NCBI RefSeq assembly: GCF_022919135.1
Contig: NZ_CP095049.1
Location: 2,298,501 to 2,362,500, forward strand
Direction of reading: 5' to 3'
Length of the DNA stretch: 64,000 nt
DNA from: Hymenobacter cellulosivorans
Lineage (GTDB): Bacteria > Bacteroidota > Bacteroidia > Cytophagales > Hymenobacteraceae
Shown piece by piece: positions 50,248 to 59,700 of this stretch (the first letter of the stretch is position 1; every line of letters begins with the position of its first letter). The notes under the pieces were generated by a model. It made no database searches and was not told the DNA's origin. It saw only the letters and a program-made list of their open reading frames with translations. The translations under genes and the position numbers were made by a program.

Positions 50248-50625
50248 CTATTCCCCAGTCCTGGGTACAAACCGAACCCGAATGTCGTCGCTCTGCTTAC
50301 CGACATCAAAGACCGCTGTGTTGGGCTTGCGGCCCTCGCCAGGAATGCTGGGCACCAGTACCAACCAATGCCCCTCGACCTGTTGGGCCTTGGCTGAGTC
50401 AAAGTTGTACTGTCCGCCTTCGGGCATCTCGTGCAGGTAGAAATCCACGGCCTCAAGAGCCTGGGCTTGCGTGGTTATGGTAGCGGTTGTATCCGGGGAC
50501 GCTGCGGCGGTCGGAGCCGAGGTTGTCGTTGCGGCGGCGGCCGGCGGGGTGGCCGGTTCAGACGTCGGTTGGCAGCCTGCAGCACTCAGGGCGCCCAGCA
50601 GCAGCAAGTAAAGGGCTTTTCTCAT
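50248..50625 (-). CDS. Small lipoprotein, paralogue of its neighbour
   Basis: From ATG 50625 (MRKALYLLLLGALSAAGC) the 125-residue product has a lipobox, a Thr/Ala-rich linker and the same C-terminal domain as 49731-50090: ALEAVDFYLHEMPEG, GHWLVLVPSIPG, NTAVFDVGKQ. The pair looks like an old tandem duplication; identity is modest. Function unknown. Confidence 0.75.
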   Translation of the reverse strand: MRKALYLLLLGALSAAGCQPTSEPATPPAAAATTTSAPTAAASPDTTATITTQAQALEAVDFYLHEMPEGGQYNFDSAKAQQVEGHWLVLVPSIPGEGRKPNTAVFDVGKQSDDIRVRFVPRTGE

Positions 50626-50661
50626 GCGGTAAAGTAACACTGCAAATTGCTGCTGACCGCA

Positions 50662-51108
50662 TCAGGGGCGCAGCGGCTCGGCCGCCTGGAACTGGTAGAG
50701 CCGGAAGGAGCGGGGCTGGTAAAAGGCGGGAAAGGTGATTTCGCCCTCGGCTCCGTCGGCGAAGTAGGTTTTGCGCGACCGGGGCGCCAGCGAATCAAAG
50801 CGGAAGGTGAGGCCCAGCACGTTGGTTTCGGCTGTGCTGATGAGCGTGTCGAGGCGGGTACGCTGCCCACGGGCCTCGGCCACCACGCGGTGCGGCCCCG
50901 GGCGCAGGCGCAGTTCACGCCGCAGCTGGTCGGCGCGGCTGCGGTACTTGCTCACCACCGTATCGAGCACCAGCTGCCCGTCGCACTCCACCCGAATGCC
51001 CACCTGCGGAACCTGACTGTCGTTGGTAACTAGCAGCTGCACCGGCGGGGCCGGGTCGCAGCTGGCCAAGAGCAGCAGCAGGATTGATGATAGAGGCCGT
51101 TGAGGCAT
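50662..51108 (-). CDS. Lipoprotein, unknown function
   Basis: The 148-residue product (MPQRPLSSILLLLLASCDP) has a short lipobox (LLASC), then a beta-rich domain (VQLLVTNDSQVPQVGIRVE; LRLRPGPHRVVAEARG) with the look of an Ig-like or carboxypeptidase-regulatory-like sandwich. It is 36 bp upstream of the paralogous lipoprotein gene on the same strand, so the two may be co-transcribed. No family recognised. Confidence 0.72.
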   Translation of the reverse strand: MPQRPLSSILLLLLASCDPAPPVQLLVTNDSQVPQVGIRVECDGQLVLDTVVSKYRSRADQLRRELRLRPGPHRVVAEARGQRTRLDTLISTAETNVLGLTFRFDSLAPRSRKTYFADGAEGEITFPAFYQPRSFRLYQFQAAEPLRP

Positions 51109-51139
51109 GGAAAGATGACCGGGTAAAGCAGGCTCGATG

Positions 51140-51155
51140 TACGTTGTACAACGTA
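51140..51155. repeat. Perfect 16-base palindrome
   Basis: TACGTTGTACAACGTA is fully self-complementary. It abuts the terminator at 51156 and lies about 30 bases upstream of the lipoprotein gene at 51108 (minus), a position suited to an operator. Confidence 0.5.
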
Positions 51156-51188
51156 AAACAGCCCGGCTCCAACGGAAACGGGCTGTTT
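51156..51188 (-). terminator. Terminator after the subtilase gene
   Basis: Perfect 10-bp stem (51156-51165 with 51179-51188), 13-base loop, followed on the minus strand by a short T-run. Confidence 0.75.
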
Positions 51189-51222
51189 GGATACTGAAAA
51201 ACTACGACTATGGGTGAGAGGT

Positions 51223-53957
51223 TTAGTGCACAACCAGGCGCTGGGACGAAGTCTGGCCGCCGGCTTTCACCGTGAACAGGTAGGTGCCGCGCGACAGGCT
51301 GCTGCCATCCACTTTCACCTCGTGGTAGCCGGCGCCCATCTGCTCAGCCACCACCGACTTCACTTTCTTGCCCATCAGGTTGTAGATGTCGACCGACACG
51401 AAGCCGGCCTGGGGCAGGCTATAGCTGAGCGTGGTGCTGCCCGAGAAAGGGTTGGGGTAAGCGCTAAGGGCTTCCTGGGTTGCCCGCGTAGCTACTGCGT
51501 CGCTCGTCGTGCTGGTTTGCGAAGCGCCGGCCACGGGCTGGGTCAGGGCCTCCCACTGCGGGAACGTTCGGGTCACAATCACGGCAAAATCGGCGCGGGT
51601 CACATTCTGGGTGGGCTTGAAGGTGGCGTGCAGCTTGGGCTGCAAGTCAAACGGGCCCTGACTCAGGGAGTAGTAAGCGTTAATCAGGTTCAGCTCCAGG
51701 GCCACGCTCACGTAGCCTTCCATTCCGGCCGGAATCTTAGCGGCGTCATCTACGGCAATGTCTTTGCCATCCGCTTTTACCGTCACGGGTTTGCCCGTGC
51801 GGGCCAGAGCGGCTTCCTGCAAGCCCAGGGCCTGCACCAGAGCGTACGCCAGCGTGGTGCGGTCCACGGTGCCATTGGCCGAGAATTGACCCGGCGCGGT
51901 GGGGCGCATCATGCCGTTGTACTGCTGAAACCGGTCGCGCAGGGCGGCGCCCTTGGCCGTCACAGCTTCGGCCAGCAGCACTTGGCTGCCCGTCACGTCG
52001 GTGAAGTTCGGGGTGCCGGTAGTCGGCAAGTACTGGCGGCCCGCCTGACCCATCATCAGGTAGTCGGCCAGCTGAATGCGGCGTAGCAAGTCGTTGGGGC
52101 GGTAGCCACCGCTCACGCCATCAGTGAGACGAGCCGCTACGGCCATCTTGATGGCAGCTTCGGCCGGGTGGCCCACGATGTCGCTCAGGCCGCTGGTACC
52201 GTTGGCTACCACCTGGGAAATCTTGCCGGTCAGGGTTTCGGGCAGGGCCAGGCCTTGCAGGCCCTCGGCTTTCAGCGTCCAGGTGCCGGGCGCGGGCGCG
52301 GCCACGGCCACGCTACGGTCGTAGGTTTGGGCAAACAGTGCCGGAATGCCCGAGCGGTATTCCACCCCATTGGGGTCGAGCAGAATCAGGTTGACGGGGT
52401 TGCCGGTCTGGCCCAGCAGGCCTGCGGCGCTTACCTTGGCTTCCAGGCTGTTGGTGCCCGGCGCTACCGAGAACGTGAACTGATTGGCTGAAGTCGGCAG
52501 CGGGCTGTAGTCGAGGCTAAAGTCCTGAGTATTGGTCAGGAAATTAACGCTGCTGTTGAACGTGCGCTTCGCGTTGACGGTAGCCCCGAAGTTGGTGCCC
52601 CGAAAGGCTTTGTCTACGGCGGCGTAGGCGTTTACGTAGCCGGCACCCACTTCCCAGGTTTCGCGGCCGGGCATGTTGGTGGCGGTTTGCTCCAGCAGCT
52701 CCCGCACCTGGGCCGGCGACAACGAAGGCTTGGCTTCCAGCAGCAGGGCCACTACACCCGCCACATGGGGCGTGGCCATGGAGGTGCCGCTCATGTGGGT
52801 ATAAAAGGGCACGTGGGCCGGGGCCAGCAGCTCGGCGTCCATCTGGGCGCCCAGCGTCGAAACCGGCGCTACGGCCCGGGTCGAAACCACGTCGACGCCG
52901 GGGGCCACGATGACCGGCTGATTGGCATAGGTCCAGGTTTCGCCGTCGGCCACGAACGTGCCGCCTTCGCCTTTCACACCGCGCGAGGAAAAGTCGGCCA
53001 GGCGGCCAAACCGGTCGCCGGCACCCACCGAAATAGTCCAGGGTGCAATGGCGTAGGGGTTGTGCGTGTCGGCACCGGGGCCGTCGTTGCCGGCGGCAAA
53101 TACCACCACCATGCCCCGGTCATAGCACTTTTTGGTTACCAGGTTGATGGGCGCGGCCGGGTCGAAGTCGCCGCTGGTGCCGAACGAGTTGCTGATAACC
53201 CGGATGTTGTACTGGTACTGGTGGGTCAGGGCGTAGTCGAAGCCCCCGATGGCGTCGAGCACGAGCAGGGCCCCGCCCGAGCCGTAGCCCAGCAGCGAAG
53301 CGCCCGGAGCCACGCCTTCGTACTTGCCGCCCGAGCGGGTGCCGTTGCCGCCCACGGTGCCGGCGCAGTGGGTGCCGTGGCCCGAGTTGGTATCGGTGTT
53401 AGGCACGCCTTCCACGTAGGTCACGGGCAGCATGGCGTCGTAGGCGTTCAGGTTGGTGCTGCCCAGCGTGTTTTGCACCAAGTGAGTGCCCAGTTTGATG
53501 TCGTCGTGGGTGCCATCCACGCCGCTGTCGTTGATGAGTACCCCAATGCCCTTACCCGACACCGGCAAGCCATTGTTGCGGGCGGTCAGGTCCTTGTCGG
53601 CGCGCAGGCGCTTCACCCCGGTCAGGTTGGTGTCGTCGAAGTTGTAGTAAGTCAGGCGTTTGTTGTAGTAAATGGATTTGACCTGCGGGTTCTGGGCCAG
53701 GGCTTCTACCTGAGCCGCTGTAGCCAGCACGCCGGCAATGGGCAGGGCCTGAAAGGTGAGGCCCTTGCTGATACCCAGCTCGCGCAGCAGATTAAGCTGC
53801 AGAGGCTTTGGGGCACCGTCGCCCTGAAAGGTTACCACCACCTGGGCCAGGGGGAGGTGCGCAGTACGTTCCTGAGCTCGGGGTCGACGACAGCCTGGGC
53901 AAACAGGGCTCGGCTTGCCAGGCAGGCAAAGGCGAGGGTGAATAGCTGTTTTCTCAT
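51223..53957 (-). pseudogene. Type IX-secreted subtilisin-like serine protease, apparent frameshift near start
   Basis: The main frame encodes 872 residues with an I9-like propeptide part and an S8 catalytic domain. Counted from the GTG at 53841, the catalytic residues are Asp105 (VLINDSGVDG), His155 (GHGTHCAGT) and Ser354 (SGTSMATPH), with oxyanion Asn252. A pre-peptidase-like segment and a C-terminal Por sorting domain (YPNPFSGSTTL ... GTYLFTVKAGGQ) follow. The main frame has no signal peptide. One is present just upstream in another frame (ATG 53957, MRKQLFTLAFACLASRALFA), which stops after 42 codons. One extra base in the five-G run at 53850-53854 (C on the coding strand) joins both into one good preproprotein of about 910 residues. 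Confidence 0.85.
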
Positions 53958-54298
53958 AAACGAAGAATGGTGGAAAGGAAAGAGTGGAAAAGAAGAAATG
54001 GGACTGTGCCAGTAATCCTACTTCTGTGATTTGACCGGATGAGTAGCGAAATCCAGGGTTCTGCTAAGTAGGACTATGGCAACAAAACACCCATACGACT
54101 GTGTTTTCCAATCGGTTTTACGTAGATAAATTAAATTTTTGGCAAAAAAATGGCCATAGAATTGCTGTCTATGGCTCTGTGGTGCTCTTCAAATGCTAAA
54201 GATTTATTTATCAGTATTTATACAATAATTGTAATATACTTGTTAAGTGAAGAAGGAATGATTTATGTAGCTACATGCTAAAAGTGCAAAATTGAAAT
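53958..54298. other. AT-rich spacer upstream of the subtilase
   Basis: Contains the subtilase promoter region; strongly AT-rich at 54110-54300. No gene or clear promoter motif recognised. Confidence 0.5.
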
Positions 54299-54342
54299 AA
54301 AAAGAAAAGCCCCGACTGCCGCAAAGGCAATCAGGGCTTTTC
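54299..54342 (-). terminator. Terminator of the 46-residue gene
   Basis: Stem 54304-54320 with 54326-54342 (15 of 17 paired), five-base loop, T-rich tail on the minus strand, directly after the small gene's stop. Confidence 0.85.
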
Positions 54343-54358
54343 AGCGGAGCAAGGAAGC

Positions 54359-54499
54359 TTAGTGAGCGTGGATGCGCTTGCGCTTCTGACGACGACGCTC
54401 CTGAGCCTGCTTTACGCGGCGGTAGAGGGCCTCCTGGGCGGTTTCGGTGCGGGCCTCGCCCGTCTGGTTGGTTGCAGCGGTCTGATTGGTAGTCGCCAT
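54359..54499 (-). CDS. 46-residue basic protein
   Basis: ATG 54499 to TAA 54359 encodes a small protein starting MATTNQTAATNQTGEARTET and ending in a strongly basic helix (QERRRQKRKRIHAH). A proper terminator follows 17 bases after the stop, and a strong hairpin lies 116 bases upstream, which supports a real gene. The basic tail suggests nucleic-acid or ribosome binding; that is inference. It was probably missed by length cut-offs. Confidence 0.6.
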   Translation of the reverse strand: MATTNQTAATNQTGEARTETAQEALYRRVKQAQERRRQKRKRIHAH

Positions 54500-54614
54500 G
54501 ATGAGAAATGATTAAGCAGAAAATTGGGTGATAGAAGCCGTATACCCCCGACCGGCTCGCCGGGTTTAGCCCGGCCGTAGCTTTGCGGGAGCCGGGCCAA
54601 GGTACGCTTATTCT

Positions 54615-54652
54615 GCCAGTCCTTTGCGGCCAGCCGGCCGCAAAGGACTGGC
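54615..54652. promoter_or_regulatory. Perfect 17-bp hairpin in a divergent spacer
   Basis: Arms 54615-54631 and 54636-54652 pair perfectly around the loop AGCC. The 321-base spacer (54500-54820) separates the 46-residue gene (minus) from the lipoprotein gene (plus). The stem has no T-run on either side, so a terminator is unlikely. It could be an operator, an RNA element or a repeat. Nothing else of note is seen in the spacer except a -7-like TAGCTTGC at 54769-54776. Confidence 0.7.
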
Positions 54653-54768
54653 CAAACGGGCCGCTGGGTCGTAGTGCTGGCAGTCGGGTCGGAGAATTTG
54701 ACTGGGCCGAAACCAGCCGGCCAGCCTTTTTGTCTGGGAAAGAGCGGGCCGGGGCGCGTGCAACGTTG

Positions 54769-54776
54769 TAGCTTGC
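54769..54776 (+). promoter_or_regulatory. Possible -7 element for the lipoprotein gene
   Basis: TAGCTTGC, within GTTGTAGCTTGC, a 12-base string also found upstream of the LysR gene (62097-62108). No good -33 TTG lies at the right distance. Confidence 0.3.
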
Positions 54777-54820
54777 AGCCGGCTCTTCTACCGACATATT
54801 CAGTTCAAAAAGAAAGAACG

Positions 54821-55192
54821 ATGAAAGCTATTCTACCGCTGCTGGCTCTGACGGCTCTGTTGACTACCTCCTGTTCCGAAGACAAAGCCGGGGTCATTGC
54901 GCCCGAGGGGTGCAGCTCCCTTATCGTCAAGGAAAATGTGGACGGCCGTGGCCTGGTTTTGTACGATGTCCGGGAGCGGGTGTATACCATTCAGACCAGC
55001 GTACCGGGCACCCCGGATGGGCAAATTGTGGGCTTTGTTTGCGGCGTATTGCCCGAGGCGTTTCGCCAAGACTCCTTGCTGGTCAGCTTCACGGGGACCT
55101 ATACTCAGTTTAACAAGTACTCGCCGCCGGTGGCCAGCCAGGAATATTACTACCTGAGCTTGTCCCGCCTGGAAGCCATAAAGGGCGAATAA
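54821..55192 (+). CDS. Small lipoprotein, unknown function
   Basis: ATG 54821 gives MKAILPLLALTALLTTSCSE, a lipoprotein signal; a longer frame from 54674 runs through the hairpin and was rejected. The 123-residue product has a mature part of about 105 residues with two Cys (GCSS; FVCG) and beta-rich segments (VLYDVRERVYTIQTSVPG; LLVSFTGTYTQF). No family recognised. It is 94 bp upstream of the beta-lactamase-like gene on the same strand. Confidence 0.78.
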   Translation: MKAILPLLALTALLTTSCSEDKAGVIAPEGCSSLIVKENVDGRGLVLYDVRERVYTIQTSVPGTPDGQIVGFVCGVLPEAFRQDSLLVSFTGTYTQFNKYSPPVASQEYYYLSLSRLEAIKGE

Positions 55193-55286
55193 GGAACAAG
55201 GTCGTCCGTCAAAAAACGCTAGTATTGGGTCTGGTTTAGTATTCACTGCCTGCCCGGTGCCGGGCGGGCTCTGCAGTCAGTTCCCT

Positions 55287-56129
55287 GTGCGACACCCCCG
55301 CTTGTTGCGTTTTACCGGCCTGTTGCTCGGGCTGGCTCTGCTCACTGGCTCGGCCACGCCCGACCCGGCCGTGCAAACGCGTGATTTTCAGTCCTACTTC
55401 GCCGCCTACGGGTTGCGGGGCTCCTTTCTGGTGCTGAATGCCGACACCCGGCAGTACACAGCCTACGACCTGGACCGGTGCCGGCAGGGCTTTTTGCCGG
55501 CTTCTACCTTCAAGATTCCTAACTCACTTATCGGCCTCGAAACCGGGGCTGTGCGCGACACGGCTGAAGTATTCCGGTGGGACGGAGTGAAGCGCAGCTT
55601 TCCGCAGTGGAACCAGGACATGAGCTTCGGACGGGCCCTGCGGGTGTCGTGCCTGCCGTGCTACCAGCAGATTGCCCGGCGTGTGGGGGCCGAGCGCTAC
55701 CAGCAGTGGCTGCCCAAGCTGCGCTTCGGCCGGATGCAGGTGACGCCGGCCACGGTCGACTCGTTCTGGGTGGTCGGCCCTTCGCGCATCACGCAATTCG
55801 AGCAAATCGACTTTTTGCAGCGCCTCCAACAAGGCAAGCTGCCCGTGAGCAAGCGCACTCAGGAGTTAACCAAAGACCTGCTGGTGTTAAGCCGCGGCCC
55901 CGGTTGGGTGTTGCGCGGCAAAACCGGCTGGGCCATGCGGCAAGGTCAGGACAACGGCTGGTTTGTGGGCTGGGTAGAGCAGAAAGGCAAGGCTCATTTC
56001 TTTGCCCTGAACGTAGAGCCAGCCGACGGAAAACCGGCCACGAGTGCCTTCATCCAAGGCCGACGCGCCGTCACGGAGCGAATCTTACAGCAAGAGTTCG
56101 GACTGCTGGCTGGTCCGGGTAAACCGTAA
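55287..56129 (+). CDS. Class D (OXA-type) beta-lactamase-like serine hydrolase
   Basis: This periplasmic penicillin-recognising enzyme has the active-site STFK (residues 83-86 counted from GTG 55257) and SCL in the position of the class D S-x-V motif (131-133). FWVVGPSRITQFEQ follows, with the conserved Trp, and then KTG (222-224). The class D YGN motif is replaced by FGR (157-159), which is unusual. No ATG start is available; GTG 55287 begins a normal signal peptide (RLLRFTGLLLGLALL), while GTG 55257 adds ten residues. Length (about 280) is normal. Activity against beta-lactams cannot be told from the sequence. It could also be a BlaR-sensor-like or PBP-like protein. It overlaps no gene and precedes the RBBP9-type hydrolase by 10 bp. 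Confidence 0.85.
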   Translation: MRHPRLLRFTGLLLGLALLTGSATPDPAVQTRDFQSYFAAYGLRGSFLVLNADTRQYTAYDLDRCRQGFLPASTFKIPNSLIGLETGAVRDTAEVFRWDGVKRSFPQWNQDMSFGRALRVSCLPCYQQIARRVGAERYQQWLPKLRFGRMQVTPATVDSFWVVGPSRITQFEQIDFLQRLQQGKLPVSKRTQELTKDLLVLSRGPGWVLRGKTGWAMRQGQDNGWFVGWVEQKGKAHFFALNVEPADGKPATSAFIQGRRAVTERILQQEFGLLAGPGKP

Positions 56130-56139
56130 TTTGCAGCCT

Positions 56140-56676
56140 ATGTCAACCCTCATTTTAACCGTGCCTGGCCTGGGCAGCTCCGGCCCGGAGCACTGGCAGA
56201 GCCTGTGGGAACACCTGTATGGCTACCAGCGCGTAGAGCAGCGCGAATGGGATGCGCCCCGCCGCCCCGATTGGGTGGCCACGCTGGCCCAGGCCGTGCA
56301 AGCCGCCCCTGGCCCGGTAGTGCTGGTGGGTCATAGTTTGGCGTGCAGCACCATTGCGTACTGGGCCTGGCAACACGCGGCCAGCAAGGTGCACGGAGCC
56401 CTGCTCGTCGCGCCTGCCGACACTGAGCAAGCTGACTTTCCTGCCGAGGCCGTCGATTTTGCTCCCATGCCCTTGCGGGAGCTGCCGTTTCCCAGCATCG
56501 TAGTGGCTTCTACCAACGACGAGTACGTGACGCTGGCGCGGGCTACCGAATTTGCCCGGGCCTGGGGCAGCCGGCTGGTTAATGCCGGGGCCCTGGGCCA
56601 CCTGAACTCCACCTCCGGACTGGGTCAGTGGCCGGCAGGGCACGCGCTGCTGCAGGAACTGGTGGCCGGCCGCTGA
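56140..56676 (+). CDS. RBBP9/YdeN-family serine hydrolase
   Basis: From ATG 56140 (MSTLILTVPGLGSSGPEHW) the 178-residue product fits the Ser_hydrolase (PF06821-type) alpha/beta-hydrolase family: the opening PGLGSSGPEHWQ, nucleophile Ser in VLVGHSLACSTIAYW, catalytic Asp in STNDEYV and His in LGHLNSTSGLGQWP. Substrate unknown. It starts 10 bp after the beta-lactamase-like gene, probably in the same transcript. Confidence 0.93.
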   Translation: MSTLILTVPGLGSSGPEHWQSLWEHLYGYQRVEQREWDAPRRPDWVATLAQAVQAAPGPVVLVGHSLACSTIAYWAWQHAASKVHGALLVAPADTEQADFPAEAVDFAPMPLRELPFPSIVVASTNDEYVTLARATEFARAWGSRLVNAGALGHLNSTSGLGQWPAGHALLQELVAGR

Positions 56677-56710
56677 ACCTAGCAGCGAAGCGCCGCCTCA
56701 GCAGCCGGCC
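56664..56710. terminator. Hairpin between convergent genes
   Basis: Arms 56664-56676 and 56698-56710 pair at 12 of 13 positions; the left arm overlaps the hydrolase stop codon. No clear T-run. It separates the hydrolase (plus) from the DUF2339 gene (minus). Confidence 0.45.
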
Positions 56711-56761
56711 TATGTTAGCTCAGGATACTACCGGAGCGGCCCGGCCTCCTGATACAGCCGT

Positions 56762-59700
56762 CTACTCCGTCGGGGTGGCAGCCGGTTGGGGCTCATCGGG
56801 GTCAGTGGTAGGAGAAAAGTCCTCGGCTGACTCATCCGCGGCCGGGGTGGGAGCGAAGCGGTCCTTGAAGCGGGCATACAGGGCATTCATGCCCAGCAGC
56901 AGCAGGCCCATCAGGATAAAGACTACCGCCCGGGTGACGGTGCCGCGCTGACTCAGATCGAAGAACACCAGGCGCACCAGGCAGACGGCCACGCCGGCCA
57001 GGGAGGCGTAGCGGAAATCCTGGCGGCGCAGCAGCAGGCTACTCACGAACAGAGCCACGACTTCCAGCATCAGCAGCACCGTAAGCACCGAGCGGTCGAA
57101 GGACTGCACGAGGAGCACGGTAAGAGCCACGAAGGCCGGGTAGAGCAGTGCCGCCACCAACTGCCGGGGACTAAGCTGCCCCAGGCGGGCCAGGCCACTT
57201 AGGCCCGCGGGCCAGTAAAGTGGTTTGGCCGTAGCGTGAGATTGTAGAGCTACCGCGGCGTACGCAAACTGTAAAGCCACCGCTCCGGCCGTAGTCAGCC
57301 ACCGGACGCTCAGCAGCTGGCCGGGTGCCAGGTAGCGCAGAGCCACGTACGTCGCCCAGATAGTCGATAGCCAGAAAAACAGCACGCCGTAGAGCTGCAC
57401 CCGGTGCAGTTGTTCGGGTAGGCGGCCTCCACCCAGGGTGAGGGCAAAAGCCAGGGCCAGCCACGACAGCGCCAACCAGGTGAGCCGCACTTCATACCCG
57501 AGCGTAAAGCCCAGGAACAGCAGCGTCAGCTCGGGCAGATACGGGTGCAGTAGCTGCCAGCTGCGGTAAACGGGAGCGGTAGCCGGCGGCCGGCGCCAGG
57601 CCAGGCCCGCCAGTACCAGCACCAAGGCTGCTGCCGTGAGGCGACGGGTAGGTACGTGCCATAGCTCGGCGGTGCCCGGCACTTCATGGTAAAAATGCCA
57701 AAGCAGAGCCCACGCCAGCAAGCCGTAGGCCACGTGCAGCAGGTGCCGGTCGGGGCTGCCCTGGCGGGTTAGCGCGGCGGGGTCGGAGAAGCGGCGACGT
57801 AGCCATTGAGCTGCTCCGGCCGCCAGCGCAATTGCCCCGCACCATACCAGCACGGCAAGCGCCTCGAACCGGACCGGAGCCGTAGCCCAGCCCAGAACCA
57901 ACACGTGCAGGCCCAGCAAATACAGCCAGGGCCACCGAACGTGGCGAGCCTGCGCCTGCCACCAGGAAAAGGCCAGGCCCGGTGCGGCCAGTAGCACCAG
58001 GGGCAGCAAATACAGCAGGGCGGCGCCGGAATTCAGCCCCGGCTCCGCCACCAAAACATGGTGCCATTGCAGCAGATGATACCCGGCCGCGGCCAGCAGC
58101 AGGCCTACCCACAAGCCGGGCACCCGCACCGAGCGCCGCAATGCCAGCAACGCCCCAGCAATGCCCACGGCTACCCAGCCCGCCCAGGTATGGTGGTAAA
58201 TTAGTCCGGCGGCGGCCAGCAGCAGCAAGCCCGCTACCGTGCCCAGCACCCGCAGGCGGTAAGCCGGATTGTAGGAGAACGGCAGCAAATCGTACTCCGG
58301 GGCCGCCAGGCGCACCAGTGTAGCCTGGGCTGCTGCCGTAGCCAGGGCGGCCAGGGTCAGTAGCAACGCCCGTTGTTCTGGACTCAGCTGACCCGTGCCG
58401 TACACTACTACGGGCAGCAGCGTAGCCAGCAGCAGCGTAGCGTAAAGCTGCACGCGGTATACCCACCACTCGCGGCGCCCGGCCAGCAGCCCCAGCATCA
58501 GCAGAAACTCGGCGTAGAGCAGCACCGTGGTCAGCGGCCAGCTTAGGCCTAGTTTGTGCAAGCCCAGCACGGCTATGCTCAGCAGAAGCTGACCTACCAG
58601 CAGGTGCAGGATCCGAAACCACTCAACACCGCCGTGCAGCCACCGACTCAGCCCAAAAACCAAGCCCGCCGCCACTACCGCCCCGCTCACCAGCGCTGCC
58701 GCCGGGGGCTGAGGCGGGCCAAACAATGCCTGCAAAAGCAGACCTGCCCCAGCCAGATACAGGACCCCCGTCAGGCCGCCCAGACCCTGGTACAGGCTCC
58801 GGTCGGGCGACGTGCTGACCTGGGCGCTCAGCCAGAGCTGGCGGGCAAAAAGCTGGAAAAACACGGCGCTGGCCAAGCCCGCGGCGAGTAGCAACACTGT
58901 GTTGCGGTGCAGCGCGGCTGGGGGCAGCACAGACCAGTGCAGGCCGGCGGCCAGCAGTAGCCAGAACCCAGCCAGCAGCGCCGCGCCGAGGTACATGCGA
59001 AACGCTACCACTTCTGTAGCCCGGCTCAGCAGCCAGGTCAGGGCCAGGGTTTCCAGGTAGAGCACGGCTGCCGTGGCGGGCCACACCAATCCCAGCTTGT
59101 GCAGACCCAGAATAGCCACAGTCAGCAGCATCTGCCCCGCTAACAGGTGCAGAATCCGGAACCACTCGGTGCTGCCGCGCAGCCAGCGGCTTAGGCCAAA
59201 GACTAGTCCGGCCGCCACTGCCGCCCCACTTATCAAGGCCAGTGCCGGCGGTTGCGGCGGGCCAAACAATGCCTGCAAAAGCACCCCCGCCCCGGCCAGA
59301 TACAGGACCCCCGTCAGGCCGCCCAAACCCTGGTGCAAGCTTCGCTCGGGCGAGGCACTGGCCTGAGCACTCAGCCAGAGCGGACGGGAAAGCTGGCGGA
59401 AAAAGACGGCGCTTAACAGGCCCGCCCCGAGCAGCAGCAGCGCATTGCGGTGCAAGCTGGCCGCTGGCAACTGCTGCCCAGGCCCGGTGCCGGCCAGCAG
59501 TAGCCACAGACCCGCCAGCAGCGCCGCCCCAAGGTACATGCGGAATGCATGGACTTCCGTGGCCCGGCCTAATAGCCAGGTCAGGGCCAGAACTTCGAGG
59601 TAAAGCACGGCCGCCGTGGCGGGCCACACCAGTCCCAGCTTGTGCAGCCCCAGAATGGCCACGGTCAGCAATACCTGCCCGGCGGCAAAGTGCAGGGTGC

